Source of the DNA: Jeongeupia sp. HS-3
GTDB lineage: Bacteria > Pseudomonadota > Gammaproteobacteria > Burkholderiales > Chitinibacteraceae
Assembly (NCBI RefSeq): GCF_015140455.1
Contig: NZ_AP024094.1
Coordinates: forward strand, 1,364,001 to 1,428,000
Length of the DNA: 64,000 bases
Reading direction: 5' to 3'
Every line of letters begins with the position of its first letter. Position 1 is the first letter of the stretch. The notes under the pieces are model-generated. The model was given only the letters and a program-made list of their open reading frames with translations. It ran no database searches and was not told the origin of the DNA. A program made the translations under genes and the position numbers. Below are positions 51,074 through 60,289 of the stretch, in pieces.

Positions 51074-51613
51074 ATGCGCCTCTGCCCGCAGACCCGACCA
51101 CATTGCCCTGCATACCGCGTCGCGCTCCTGCTGGCGTTTGGCTGCGTACCGATCACGCAAGCTGCCACGCTTGAAGCCGATCCACAGCGCTGGCCGCTGC
51201 CTTCGCGGGCATCTCCGGTACTACGCATAGATACCGGCCGGCAGAGCCACCAGATCACCCTTGCCGAGCTTGAATCGTTGCCGCATTACAAGGTCAGGCT
51301 CAAGCTGATCTGGGGTGAGCGCGGCACTTTTCAGGGTGTAAAACTGAACGATGTATTGCGCCGCTACGGGCTGGAAAACAGCCGCAAACTGCGCTTTTCC
51401 GCTTCAGACCGATACACCATCGAGATTGATGCGGTGGAATGGCGCCGCCGTGACGCTTTGATTGCAACGCGCTTTGAATCCAGTGAAATCACCGTCAGGC
51501 AAAAAGGGCCGCTGCGCCTGCTGTGGCCCGATGAAGCAGATGCACTCGGTACGACTCGGGGAATGTTATGGATCTGGAATCTGACCTCGATCAACCCGGT
51601 CACGGTCGAATAA
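51074..51613 (+). CDS. Exported molybdopterin-fold domain protein lacking the Mo-ligand Cys
   Basis: 179 residues. A signal peptide ends near ITQAATLEA. The mature part resembles the oxidoreductase molybdopterin-binding (sulfite-oxidase-type) fold: TLAELESLPHYKVRL, WGERGTFQGVKLNDVLRRYG and a C-terminal LWIWNLTSINPVTVE. It has no cysteine after the signal peptide, so it cannot coordinate molybdenum in the usual way. It may be a periplasmic ligand-sensing module. Its 3' end overlaps the diguanylate cyclase gene by 46 bp, which links the two functionally. Confidence 0.72.
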   Translation: MRLCPQTRPHCPAYRVALLLAFGCVPITQAATLEADPQRWPLPSRASPVLRIDTGRQSHQITLAELESLPHYKVRLKLIWGERGTFQGVKLNDVLRRYGLENSRKLRFSASDRYTIEIDAVEWRRRDALIATRFESSEITVRQKGPLRLLWPDEADALGTTRGMLWIWNLTSINPVTVE

Positions 51614-52818
51614 GCCGCTTCTGGTACCGCTATCGCGCCAGCCTGGCGCTGTCCGGCATGCTGTTCATCACCGGCATGGCGCTGGTGGCCGGCGCGGCGT
51701 CGATCTTCAGCGGCATGCAGCGTAGCTTCGACAACCCTTCCAGCACGGTCGTGTATCACAGCGCCAGATTATCCACCGTGTGGGAGCGGCTCAACTCGCT
51801 GGCCGAGCGGCGCATGCTGGGGATGGTCAATGAAACGGATATGTCGCTTCAGACGGCCGGAGATATGTTGCTATTGCAACTGGATATCGTGGAAAGCAGT
51901 TATCGCCAGGCGATGCTCTCGCCCCGGCACCTGGAACGCCTGATTCAGCACCGCCAGAACCTCGCCGTGACGCTCGCACAGCTGCATGCGTCGATCAAGG
52001 AAAGCGATCGCGATGGCGAACTTCAGCACCGCACGCGGGCGCTCCTTGACGAAGGTGGGCAGCTCGTCAATCTGATCGCGCTGGAAACCAGTAGCGCCGT
52101 GACCAAATCCGATGACATGCGGCGCAATCTGCTGGTTGAAACCGGGAATGTCACACTGCTGCTGCTGACCGGGCTGGTAACGCTGGGAGCGATACTCGCC
52201 GGCGGACTGATCGTCGTGTCCAGCCAGCGACGCGAGCTGAAATTGCTGGCGATGACGGATGGACTGACCGGGCTCGCCAACCGGCGGGTTTTCATGCAGC
52301 AGATGGAAGCCGAACACCTTCGGGCCCAGCGCTACGACCTGCCACTGGCACTGATCCTCGTCGATCTGGATTACTTCAAGGCAGTGAACGATAACTGGGG
52401 GCATCCCGCCGGTGACGCGGTTCTGAAGGCCGTCGCGACCACCTTGCAAACGCTGTCACGGGAGGCCGATCTGGTCGCGCGGATCGGTGGTGAGGAATTC
52501 GCCATCCTCACACCAGGCACGACACTCGCCGCAGCGACCGATGCAGCGACGCGTTACTGCGAAGCCATCGCGGCGCTGGTCATCCAGCATGGCAAGCACA
52601 CACTCGGCATCACCGCGTCTTTCGGCGTCGCGGCGCCGACGGAGGAGGATCGTTCAGCCGCGGCGACTTTCGGCCAAGCCGATGCGGCGCTGTATCGCGC
52701 CAAGCATAGCGGCCGAAATAGGGTAATCGCGGCACCGATCCTGTCGCTTACACCCGAGCTGGGCGGCGCTATTTACAGTGCATCGAGCGAGATTTCGCCA
52801 ATGTCCTGGAAAACATAA
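51568..52818 (+). CDS. Membrane diguanylate cyclase
   Basis: 416 residues. A first membrane helix (SLALSGMLFITGMALVAGAAS) precedes a periplasmic helical domain (residues ~50-185), then a second helix (VTLLLLTGLVTLGAILAGGLIVV). The cytosolic GGDEF domain has TDGLTGLANRRVF, DLDYFKAVND and intact GGEEF. The inhibitory I-site RxxD (READ) lies five residues before it, so the enzyme should be active and product-inhibited. The start overlaps the preceding exported protein gene by 46 bp. Its 3' end overlaps the convergent nagD-like gene. Confidence 0.88.
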   Translation: MDLESDLDQPGHGRISRFWYRYRASLALSGMLFITGMALVAGAASIFSGMQRSFDNPSSTVVYHSARLSTVWERLNSLAERRMLGMVNETDMSLQTAGDMLLLQLDIVESSYRQAMLSPRHLERLIQHRQNLAVTLAQLHASIKESDRDGELQHRTRALLDEGGQLVNLIALETSSAVTKSDDMRRNLLVETGNVTLLLLTGLVTLGAILAGGLIVVSSQRRELKLLAMTDGLTGLANRRVFMQQMEAEHLRAQRYDLPLALILVDLDYFKAVNDNWGHPAGDAVLKAVATTLQTLSREADLVARIGGEEFAILTPGTTLAAATDAATRYCEAIAALVIQHGKHTLGITASFGVAAPTEEDRSAAATFGQADAALYRAKHSGRNRVIAAPILSLTPELGGAIYSASSEISPMSWKT

Positions 52819-53543
52819 TCGGGCTTGTACGGGAAGTCATTGAGCATCTCCTTCGTGGTCCCCCCCGAAAGCACCAGCGCGGTTTTCATCCCTGCTTCCA
52901 GCCCGCCGACGATATCGGTATCCATGCGGTCGCCGATCATCAGCGCCTCTTCCGGATGCAGGCCCAGCTTGCGCGACGCCAGCATCATCATCAGCGCATT
53001 GGGCTTGCCGACAATATAGGGTTGCTTGCCGGTGGCGGCTGCAATGGCGGCCAGGATGGTGCCGGCGGCGGGCTCGTAGCCGCCCTCGATCGGATCGATC
53101 ATGTCCGGGTTGGTGCCGATGAACTTGGCGCCGCCGTCGATCAAACGCACCGCCTTTTTCAGCTGCTCAAAGGAAAAACTCGTCGTCTTGCTCACCACGA
53201 CGTAATCCGGGTGCGATTCGGAAATCGAAAAGCCGACGTTATAGAGCTCGTTGATCAGGCCACCGCCACCCAGCACAAACACCGTGGCGTGCTCTTTTTG
53301 CTGCTTGAGGAACATGGCCGTCGCCATGGCGCTGGTAATGAAATTATCTTCGGTCAGCCCGACGATGCCCAAGTGCTGCAATTTCAACTTGAGGTCGAGC
53401 GGCGTCTGTTCGGCGTTGTTGGTCAGAAACAGGAATGGCGTTTTTGCATCAAGCAGCCGTTTCACGAAGGCGGGCGCCCCCGGGATCAGCTGCTTACCAC
53501 GGTAAATCACCCCATCCATATCGCTAATGATGCCCTTAATCAT
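52773..53543 (-). CDS. NagD-like HAD-IIA phosphatase
   Basis: A 256-residue HAD hydrolase. Motif I is SDMDGVIYRG, motif II LFLTNNAEQTP, motif III lysine in IVGKPNALMM and motif IV MIGDRMDTDIVGG, with a C2-type cap between them. This is the NagD/pyridoxal-phosphatase-like subgroup (nucleotide monophosphates are usual substrates). I chose ATG 53543; an upstream in-frame ATG adds only five residues. It overlaps the diguanylate cyclase gene tail-to-tail by 46 bp. Confidence 0.9.
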   Translation of the reverse strand: MIKGIISDMDGVIYRGKQLIPGAPAFVKRLLDAKTPFLFLTNNAEQTPLDLKLKLQHLGIVGLTEDNFITSAMATAMFLKQQKEHATVFVLGGGGLINELYNVGFSISESHPDYVVVSKTTSFSFEQLKKAVRLIDGGAKFIGTNPDMIDPIEGGYEPAAGTILAAIAAATGKQPYIVGKPNALMMMLASRKLGLHPEEALMIGDRMDTDIVGGLEAGMKTALVLSGGTTKEMLNDFPYKPDYVFQDIGEISLDAL

Positions 53544-53666
53544 GCCTGTCCCCCTCATCTGAACTGACGCTCATCGTACCGTGCTGCCACCCTGGTCGGG
53601 ACGCCGTGAACCACTACCGTTGCGGCAACTCAAACAACGATCGGCATCACGCCGCTGGAGATGATC

Positions 53667-54143
53667 ATGCTTCTGCCGCTCCACGCTCACCTGCGCCCGG
53701 ATGAGCACATTCCACTGCCGGCGCTGGTACTCGGTATCGCCGGGCTGATTCCTTTCATCGCCTTCGCCGCGTTGAGCCTGAGCGCAGATCCTTTGACACG
53801 CTTTCATGCGCTGACTACCTACCTCGCCTATTCGGCCAGCGTGCTCAGTTTTCTCGGCGGCCTGCACTGGGCATTGGGGCTGGAACCCGATTTGAGCGAT
53901 AGCGAACGCTGGTTGCGAATGAGCTGGGCAGCGCTGCCGCCGCTGATCGCCTGGGCAGCCGTGCTTGCCCCCTGGCGCATTGGCATCTGGCTGTTGCTGG
54001 CGATGTTTGTTGCCCAGTATGGCGCCGATCACCTGCTTAACCGCGCCGATCCGGATCACTATCCCAACTGGTTCATGCGTCTGCGCTTCGGCCTGACCGT
54101 GGTTGTGCTGTTCACCGGCTTGCTGGTTTCGGCGCGGATATGA
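53667..54143 (+). CDS. DUF3429 membrane protein
   Basis: 158 residues with five hydrophobic segments. The DUF3429 pattern is visible: LVLGIAGLIPFIAF, SASVLSFLGGLHW and the C-terminal LRFGLTVVVLF. Function is unknown. I chose ATG 53667 because GGAG lies six bases upstream; ATG 53661 directly abuts it. It converges with ybcH, leaving only 4 bp between the stop codons. Confidence 0.82.
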   Translation: MLLPLHAHLRPDEHIPLPALVLGIAGLIPFIAFAALSLSADPLTRFHALTTYLAYSASVLSFLGGLHWALGLEPDLSDSERWLRMSWAALPPLIAWAAVLAPWRIGIWLLLAMFVAQYGADHLLNRADPDHYPNWFMRLRFGLTVVVLFTGLLVSARI

Positions 54144-54147
54144 ACGG

Positions 54148-55056
54148 TTAGTACGGCAATACGCCATTCAATGCCGGCAGGTAGCGTAGCGAGAAAAATA
54201 CGCTGTCACCACCGCATGCGGCGCGCTTGGTCAAGATGCGTCGGGCTTCATCCAGCGGGCGCGTTTCCGCGCGGAACGCGGTGTCGTCGCCAACCTGGCG
54301 GAACAGCTCGTACACCACACCGTGAGCGGTAGTGGCACTGCAGTCGTTGCCCACGTCACTGACCGCATCCAGATACAGCTGGCGCTCGGCGACATTAAGC
54401 TTGCCGGTACCGGCACCATCTTGCACCCAGAGCCGGACACCACTCGCGCGCTCAAGCTGACCGAGCAGCGCCGCATAAGACTTGGGCGCCATATTGCCGG
54501 CAAAGAAACTGGTCATATACACCGGCTTGTTGGCCACAGACTGCAGCTGTGTCGCTGCGCTCCGCAGGTAACGGATCAGGCTGTCTCGCGCGTCGGGTTC
54601 GCGCCAGCGCACATCGTCGATCTCGGCCGACAGATACCAGCCGCTGATCGCATTGGCGCCAAGGGTTTCAAGCCATTGGCGCGCCAGCGTCGCATCGGCC
54701 TGCTTGGTCCGGCGAAAATAACCATCGAGCACCCGTGCGGGGTGCTGCTGGCGGATAAAGAAATCCGGATCGGCGGAAAGCCCGATCACCAGCTGCAAAC
54801 CGGCCGCACGCGCGTCGGACAAGCGCGCAGCCAGCCAGGCGCGATCGGCCTGTTCGGAGAATCCGTCGCCATGCCGCGTCCATTGCACGACCAGCGTATC
54901 GAAACCCTGGGCACGCGTCGTTCTGAAAATATGTGACCAATGCTCAGGCACGACATCGCGATCGCGCAATTGCGGCTGATAGATGATTGCAGTCATCGCC
55001 TGTGCCACGGCAGGCAGGCCCAATATGAAAAGCAGCAGAAAGCGGGCCAGGCGCAT
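54148..55056 (-). CDS. ybcH: YbcH-like DUF4434 exported protein
   Basis: 302 residues. A signal peptide (ARFLLLFILGLPAVAQA) is followed by a glycoside-hydrolase-like barrel domain with TAIIYQPQLRDRDV, FDTLVVQWTRHGDGF, GLQLVIGLSADPDFF and GWYLSAEIDD (a Glu at a catalytic-like position). The family (DUF4434; YbcH in E. coli) accompanies nfrA. The ATG overlaps the nfrA stop by ATGA. It may trim or modify the exported glycan; that role is inferred. Confidence 0.82.
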   Translation of the reverse strand: MRLARFLLLFILGLPAVAQAMTAIIYQPQLRDRDVVPEHWSHIFRTTRAQGFDTLVVQWTRHGDGFSEQADRAWLAARLSDARAAGLQLVIGLSADPDFFIRQQHPARVLDGYFRRTKQADATLARQWLETLGANAISGWYLSAEIDDVRWREPDARDSLIRYLRSAATQLQSVANKPVYMTSFFAGNMAPKSYAALLGQLERASGVRLWVQDGAGTGKLNVAERQLYLDAVSDVGNDCSATTAHGVVYELFRQVGDDTAFRAETRPLDEARRILTKRAACGGDSVFFSLRYLPALNGVLPY

Positions 55057-58046
55057 CACCAGATGCCTCCGAAAGTCAGGAACGCGGTGTTGTTGTCGTC
55101 CAGATAGGTATCAAAGGCGTGCTGAAACTCGACACCTACGCTGATCTTGTGCGGATAGGCGTTGTAGCGGCTCTCCCCGTACCAGAAATTCCAGCGCACG
55201 CCGATGCCGCCGCGAAAATCCCGGCTGGCACCATCATCCTGGATCAGGTTGTATTGCACATGCGCGTACGGTTCGACCGTCTGCGCCCTGAACACCTTAT
55301 TGTGATAACTGAGACGGTAGTCGGCCGTCGCCGCGACACGTTCGCTCTTGATGTAATAAGCGGCATCGAGGTAAAGATTTTGCGCTACCCAGCCCCGACC
55401 GGATTCATGCCAGTCGTCGCTGAAACGGCCGTCATTAAGCAGCGATGCGCTGGCCCGCAGCATGTAATCCGTTTCACCCGCGCCCCCGTGATCAAGTGGC
55501 GTCTGCGCTTCCGCGGCCAGAAAAAAGGCCCAGTCGCGCAACGGCTTCCAGCGCAAACCGACCCCCAGCATCGGCGAGTAGATAGGCAAGGCATCATAGG
55601 TATTGCCTTGACCAGCGCTGCCGGCAAAAATCCGCGCATACGCCGCGAGCGTTTTGCCGTCGCGGATCGCCGGATCACCAAGGCGATACTCGGCCTCGAC
55701 CTGCGAGTAGCTGCGAAAAGCGGTGCCGGGTTCCGGCGAATTGCCAACCGAACCGGTATTGGTGCCGCTGAAGGCCCCGGCGCTGAAGGTCCAGCGCCGA
55801 CCAAGATCCTCGTGCAGCCGGCGAAAACCGAACCATTGGTCGAGGATTTCGTCGGTTTTGTCTTGTGGGTCGTACCGATCCAGATCGTCGATGACCTCGC
55901 GGGCATAGGCCCGGGCAGACTGGTTGTCGACCATGCGCTGGCTGCTGTACACCAACTGCTGGGTCACCCCCGTGTCGTCCGGATAGGCCTTGTGTGCCTT
56001 CTCCAGCGCTTCGCGTGATTTCACCGTATCGCCGGCAAACCAGTAGGCGTAGCCGAGCGTGGCATAGTGCTCCGGATTATCCGGGTCTAGCGCTTCGGCC
56101 TGTTGCAACGAGGCGATGGCTTCCTTGTATTGCTTGTCGGCGCTTTGCAGCGAGGCCAGCCGGAGGTAATAACGCGCGTCCTGCCTGATTGCAATCGCGC
56201 GCTCCAGATCCGCACGTGCCAGCGTGTCGTCGGTTTCAGCCTGCGCACGCAACCACCAGTACTGGTCATCCTCGCTCCCGCCGCGCCCTGCATAGGCATC
56301 AAGCCAGCTGGCTGCAGCGGCCTGATCACCCGCAGCCAGTGCCGTGTTCGTAGCGGCGATCAGCTCGGACGGCTGCAGTTCATCCGTCGGCAGCGACTGC
56401 CACGCCTGCAGTGCGGTCGGATAATCCTTGGTCGTGAACGCCTGATAGGCAAGTGCGCGCGTGGCGGCATCGCCGCCCTGGCGCAGCCGTGCCTCTTCAT
56501 AGCTGTACTGCGCCAGACCCGGCGCGGTTTCACGATAGCAATCGCCCAGATGCAGCCAGTCGTCGGCGGCGTAGGCGGGTGACAAGTCGCCGAGCAGCGC
56601 CAGCACCTGCTTGCAGTCTTTCAGCCCGGCAAACAGTGCGGCCTGATGGCTGCGCTGGCCCACGGTATCCAGCGGGCGCTGCAGCCGCACCTTGTCGGCA
56701 GCAGCAAGCAGGGACGGATCGTCGTTGACCAGCAGGGTCAGCCGGTCGAACAAGGCTGCACGCCGGATCGGCTTCGCGTCGTCGAACGGATAGCCAACGA
56801 GCAGCACCCGCAGCGCCTGACGCTGGCCACCGGCCTGGATCAGCTGATAGCTGAGCGTATCGATCAGCGTCGCATCCTTGCCCTTCTGACGCAAAAGCGC
56901 CGAGGCCTGCGCCCCAGCCTGATCGAGCTTGCCGCTTTTGAGGCTCAGGACGAAGCGCTCCTGCAGCATCTGTTCGGCCGGCAGGTGATCAAGCAGCCGT
57001 TGCGCCGCGACATCGTCGCCCTGCTCGATCAGCTTCGGCACCAGGATCTCGGCCTGCTCGCTGCGGTTCGCGGCAAATCGCGGTGAATAACCGGAGAACG
57101 AATCCAGACTACCGCTTGACTGCAGCAAGCCCATCCACTGCCGTTCATCCCCGACAGTCAGGAAGGCCGGCCGTTTCCCGGCCAGAAAGTGCCCGAGCGC
57201 GGCTTTGTCGCCTTGGTGCGCCAAGGCTTGGGCATACGCCAGCTGATCCTGCGCCCGGACGGCACCGCCCTGCTCCAGCAGCGCTTGCGCCGCACTCAGC
57301 TTGCCCTGATTCAGCAGCAGATTGATCCATTGGCTGCGCTCGCTGGCCGTCAACTCGCCAGCGGCCTTGAGCGCGGAGAGCTGCGCCTCGGCACGCGGCC
57401 AGTCGCGCAAATAGATCGCACGCTGCACCAGCGCATGCCGCAAGGCGATGCCCTGCGGGCTGGCGGCAAATCGGGCATCGTCGAGCTCGGCCTGCGCTTG
57501 GGCCAGCTTGCCCTGACGCAGGGCCGCCTTGCCGGCCATGGCACGGCAGGCCGGCGTTTGCTCCTGGGCGCAGTCCACGGCCTTCGTCTCGCCGGCGGCC
57601 ATCGCCTCCTCGACGGTCTCGGGCGTAGTCACGCGCTCCGGCGTGTCCGGTGCCGGGACTTCTGCCGGCACCTCGACCTTCAAGCCCTGCAGCGTGGCCA
57701 GCGCGTCGGCAATCCGTGCATCATTCGGGCGCCGTTGCCGGGCGTCATTCAGTACCGCCTCGGCACGGTCGGTCTGGCCGTAACGCTGATAGGTATCGGA
57801 CAGGTACAAAACGATCGTGGCATTGTCCGGCGCCAGCTTTCTGGCCGCCTCGAATTCGGCAATCGCCCGCTTACCATCGCCGCGCTGCAGCGCTGCAAAC
57901 CCTTTCTGCAGATGCGGATAAATGATGAAGCGTTTGTAGCTGCTGACCTCGTCGCCAAGGTCGAAGCTCGTTTCCACGGCAGACAGTGCCGGTGCGGCCA
58001 GCGCGAGTGCGAGCAAGGCCGGAAGTATTTTCATTGTGGTATTCAT
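55056..58046 (-). CDS. nfrA: NfrA-like outer-membrane protein with TPR domain
   Basis: A 996-residue exported protein. The signal peptide is followed by TPR-type repeats (e.g. GFAALQRGDGKRAIAEFEAA, ALDPDNPEHYATLGYAYWFA) up to about residue 740. A C-terminal beta-rich NfrA domain (about 790-996) contains RWTFSAGAFSGTNTGS and GGIGVRWNFWYGESRYNAY and ends in Trp, as outer-membrane barrels often do. In E. coli NfrA is the phage N4 receptor and probable export channel for the NfrB glycan. Start and stop each overlap neighbouring genes by ATGA. Confidence 0.88.
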   Translation of the reverse strand: MNTTMKILPALLALALAAPALSAVETSFDLGDEVSSYKRFIIYPHLQKGFAALQRGDGKRAIAEFEAARKLAPDNATIVLYLSDTYQRYGQTDRAEAVLNDARQRRPNDARIADALATLQGLKVEVPAEVPAPDTPERVTTPETVEEAMAAGETKAVDCAQEQTPACRAMAGKAALRQGKLAQAQAELDDARFAASPQGIALRHALVQRAIYLRDWPRAEAQLSALKAAGELTASERSQWINLLLNQGKLSAAQALLEQGGAVRAQDQLAYAQALAHQGDKAALGHFLAGKRPAFLTVGDERQWMGLLQSSGSLDSFSGYSPRFAANRSEQAEILVPKLIEQGDDVAAQRLLDHLPAEQMLQERFVLSLKSGKLDQAGAQASALLRQKGKDATLIDTLSYQLIQAGGQRQALRVLLVGYPFDDAKPIRRAALFDRLTLLVNDDPSLLAAADKVRLQRPLDTVGQRSHQAALFAGLKDCKQVLALLGDLSPAYAADDWLHLGDCYRETAPGLAQYSYEEARLRQGGDAATRALAYQAFTTKDYPTALQAWQSLPTDELQPSELIAATNTALAAGDQAAAASWLDAYAGRGGSEDDQYWWLRAQAETDDTLARADLERAIAIRQDARYYLRLASLQSADKQYKEAIASLQQAEALDPDNPEHYATLGYAYWFAGDTVKSREALEKAHKAYPDDTGVTQQLVYSSQRMVDNQSARAYAREVIDDLDRYDPQDKTDEILDQWFGFRRLHEDLGRRWTFSAGAFSGTNTGSVGNSPEPGTAFRSYSQVEAEYRLGDPAIRDGKTLAAYARIFAGSAGQGNTYDALPIYSPMLGVGLRWKPLRDWAFFLAAEAQTPLDHGGAGETDYMLRASASLLNDGRFSDDWHESGRGWVAQNLYLDAAYYIKSERVAATADYRLSYHNKVFRAQTVEPYAHVQYNLIQDDGASRDFRGGIGVRWNFWYGESRYNAYPHKISVGVEFQHAFDTYLDDNNTAFLTFGGIW

Positions 58047-60277
58047 ACTGCCGCCGGACGAAGTGAATCAAGTGCCTCGGCCTGCACCCCGTTCTGCTGC
58101 AGCAAGGCGGACATCGAGGGTTGCAGCTCCTGCTGCAGGCGCAAGGCCTGATCAAGCGTTTCGCGGCTGACGACGCCCTCGCCGACGAGGAAGTCCCCGA
58201 GGCTGAGCGTGCTGCGTTCATGCCGCAGCAATAGCGCCTTGAGCGCAGCGGCATCGATCTTCCCCAGCGACATCAGTATTTCGGCGAACAACACCTGTTT
58301 GGACACGAACTCGCGCCACAGCGCATCGGCGCGATCGCGCGGCAGCAAACCGGCGGTCACCGCCGCTTCGAGCAGCGCGCGCGGATCATCGCCACGGTTG
58401 CGTGCATACCAGTGACGCAAGCCGACGGTGACCTGCCCCTTGGGAGCAATCACATAGCGCACCGGCCGCCCCAGTTTGCGCGCCATAGCGGCCAGTGACA
58501 CCGGATCGATATCGGATTCGCCGGCCACGATCAGGGTTTCCCCCTCCTCGCGCAGCGGCAGCACCGCGTAATGCAGTGCGACTTCGGCCGGCATTTGCTC
58601 GATCAAGGCGGGTGATAAGTCATAAGCGTCGATGCTTTCATGCTCGACATGACTTTGTGCCGCTACCGCCGCAGCCAAGGCCTCGGCACTGATGATGCCG
58701 TGGTGCACCAGCCAACTACCGAGCTTGAGCCCGTCGTTACGATGCGCCAGCGCCGTGTGCAGCTGCGCCTCGGTGATCGCACCTTGTTCGACCAGAATGC
58801 TGCCGAGCGGGCGGCGCGCACGGTTCTCGCCGCCGACGCTGGGGAAGTCGTGCGTGGTCTTGTCCCACGCCACCCGGCGCGGATCGCCCTGGGCGATGAT
58901 CTGACTCAGTGCCCGCCAGTTGGCGAGGAAGTTGATCACATTGCCCCAGAACAGTCGCGGAATTGCCATCAAGCCTTGCGCCAGTCCGTAATAGCCCGAC
59001 ACGAAGATGATCCGCTGCAGCATGCGGTTGCTCATCAACAGGAAGTTGATCCACAACAGCGTCACCAGCCAGACATCGCCCTCGAAAATCGACAGGAAGT
59101 GGTAGGCATCGGGCCACAGCCGCTGATACAGCCACAGCGACAGCAGCTGCACGAGGATCAGCGAGGCAATAAAGCTGACGAAGTTGCTGATCGCGCCCTT
59201 GCGGTCACGCCAGAGGAAGTAGTTCAGGGTCCAGTCGCTGGTCCAGCGATGGGTTTTGAAGCCCTGATACACGATGCCGATGATCCAGCGCGATTTCTGC
59301 CGCACCGCCGTATGCAGGGTATCCGGGAAGTATTCGCGAACGCAGATCACGTTCGAGTCACGCTCGTTCTGCCCCAGCAGCAATTTGCTCAGCCCGACGC
59401 GATTCGGCTCGCGGATCACCGGGAAGCGCACGAAGATTTCCTTCATGCCCTTGGCCTTGAGCCGGAAGCCGATGTCGTAGTCTTCGGTCAGACTCTGGAC
59501 ATCGAAGGCGATGCCGTCACCGTCGGCCAGCAGCGCCATGACCGCGCGGCGGCTGAAGCAGGTGCCGACCCCGGCACTGGGCACCTGCCCGGCCAGCGCT
59601 TCGCGCACCGGCACATCCTTGCCGTGCAGTTCGGCAAACTCGTCGAGATAAGACAGGCTGGTGAAGTTGGTCCATTCGCGCTCGAACGGATACACCGGGA
59701 TCTGGATCAGATCCTTGCGCTCGACCAGATAGTTGTAAAGCCGCAGCTCCATATCCGAGATCACATCCTCGGCATCGTGGAGGATGAAACCGACGAATTC
59801 GAAGTTGGCGCTGCGTTCGAACTGCAGGATGGCATCGAGCACATTGTTAAGGCAATCGGCCTTGCTGGTCGGCCCCGGGCGGGCGCAGACCACTTTGTGC
59901 ACATTGGGAAAACGCGCGCAGACCTCGTCGACGTCGCGCTGAGTATCCGGATCATTCGGATAAGTGCCGACGAAGATGTGGTAGTTCTCGTAATCGAAGG
60001 TCGTCGCGGCAAACTCGGCCATCTTGCCGATCACGCCGGTTTCCTGCCACGCAGGCACCATGATCGCCAGCGGCTTTTCGGCAGGCTCGTACAGTGCCTT
60101 GTAGTCGAGCCGGTCGTGGCTGTTGTAGACGGTGAGCTTGCGCCAGAGGCGGCGGCACCAGTACACGACGTCGATGAACAGATCATCGACGCCGCTGACC
60201 AGCATCATGATCGCCACGGTGATGGCAAGCAGCTTCAGGCCGTACAGATAAGTCGAGAAAAAATCCAGAAACGACAT
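58043..60277 (-). CDS. nfrB: NfrB-like membrane glycosyltransferase with c-di-GMP-binding MshEN domain
   Basis: 744 residues. Two N-terminal helices (LLAITVAIMMLVSGVDDLFI) precede a GT2 domain (residues ~65-340) with PAWQETGVIGKM, HDAEDV (~173), TEDYDIGF (~266) and QKSRWIIG (~329). More membrane helices follow (~370-450). From residue ~490 a MshEN domain carries two tandem c-di-GMP motifs: RPLGSILVEQGAITEAQL, then LKLGSWLVHHGIISAEALAAA. A second, weaker copy lies near the C-terminus. E. coli NfrB makes a ManNAc glycan under c-di-GMP control; the intact MshEN pattern suggests the same here. Confidence 0.9.
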   Translation of the reverse strand: MSFLDFFSTYLYGLKLLAITVAIMMLVSGVDDLFIDVVYWCRRLWRKLTVYNSHDRLDYKALYEPAEKPLAIMVPAWQETGVIGKMAEFAATTFDYENYHIFVGTYPNDPDTQRDVDEVCARFPNVHKVVCARPGPTSKADCLNNVLDAILQFERSANFEFVGFILHDAEDVISDMELRLYNYLVERKDLIQIPVYPFEREWTNFTSLSYLDEFAELHGKDVPVREALAGQVPSAGVGTCFSRRAVMALLADGDGIAFDVQSLTEDYDIGFRLKAKGMKEIFVRFPVIREPNRVGLSKLLLGQNERDSNVICVREYFPDTLHTAVRQKSRWIIGIVYQGFKTHRWTSDWTLNYFLWRDRKGAISNFVSFIASLILVQLLSLWLYQRLWPDAYHFLSIFEGDVWLVTLLWINFLLMSNRMLQRIIFVSGYYGLAQGLMAIPRLFWGNVINFLANWRALSQIIAQGDPRRVAWDKTTHDFPSVGGENRARRPLGSILVEQGAITEAQLHTALAHRNDGLKLGSWLVHHGIISAEALAAAVAAQSHVEHESIDAYDLSPALIEQMPAEVALHYAVLPLREEGETLIVAGESDIDPVSLAAMARKLGRPVRYVIAPKGQVTVGLRHWYARNRGDDPRALLEAAVTAGLLPRDRADALWREFVSKQVLFAEILMSLGKIDAAALKALLLRHERSTLSLGDFLVGEGVVSRETLDQALRLQQELQPSMSALLQQNGVQAEALDSLRPAAV

Positions 60278-60289
60278 ATTGCGTTCCCG

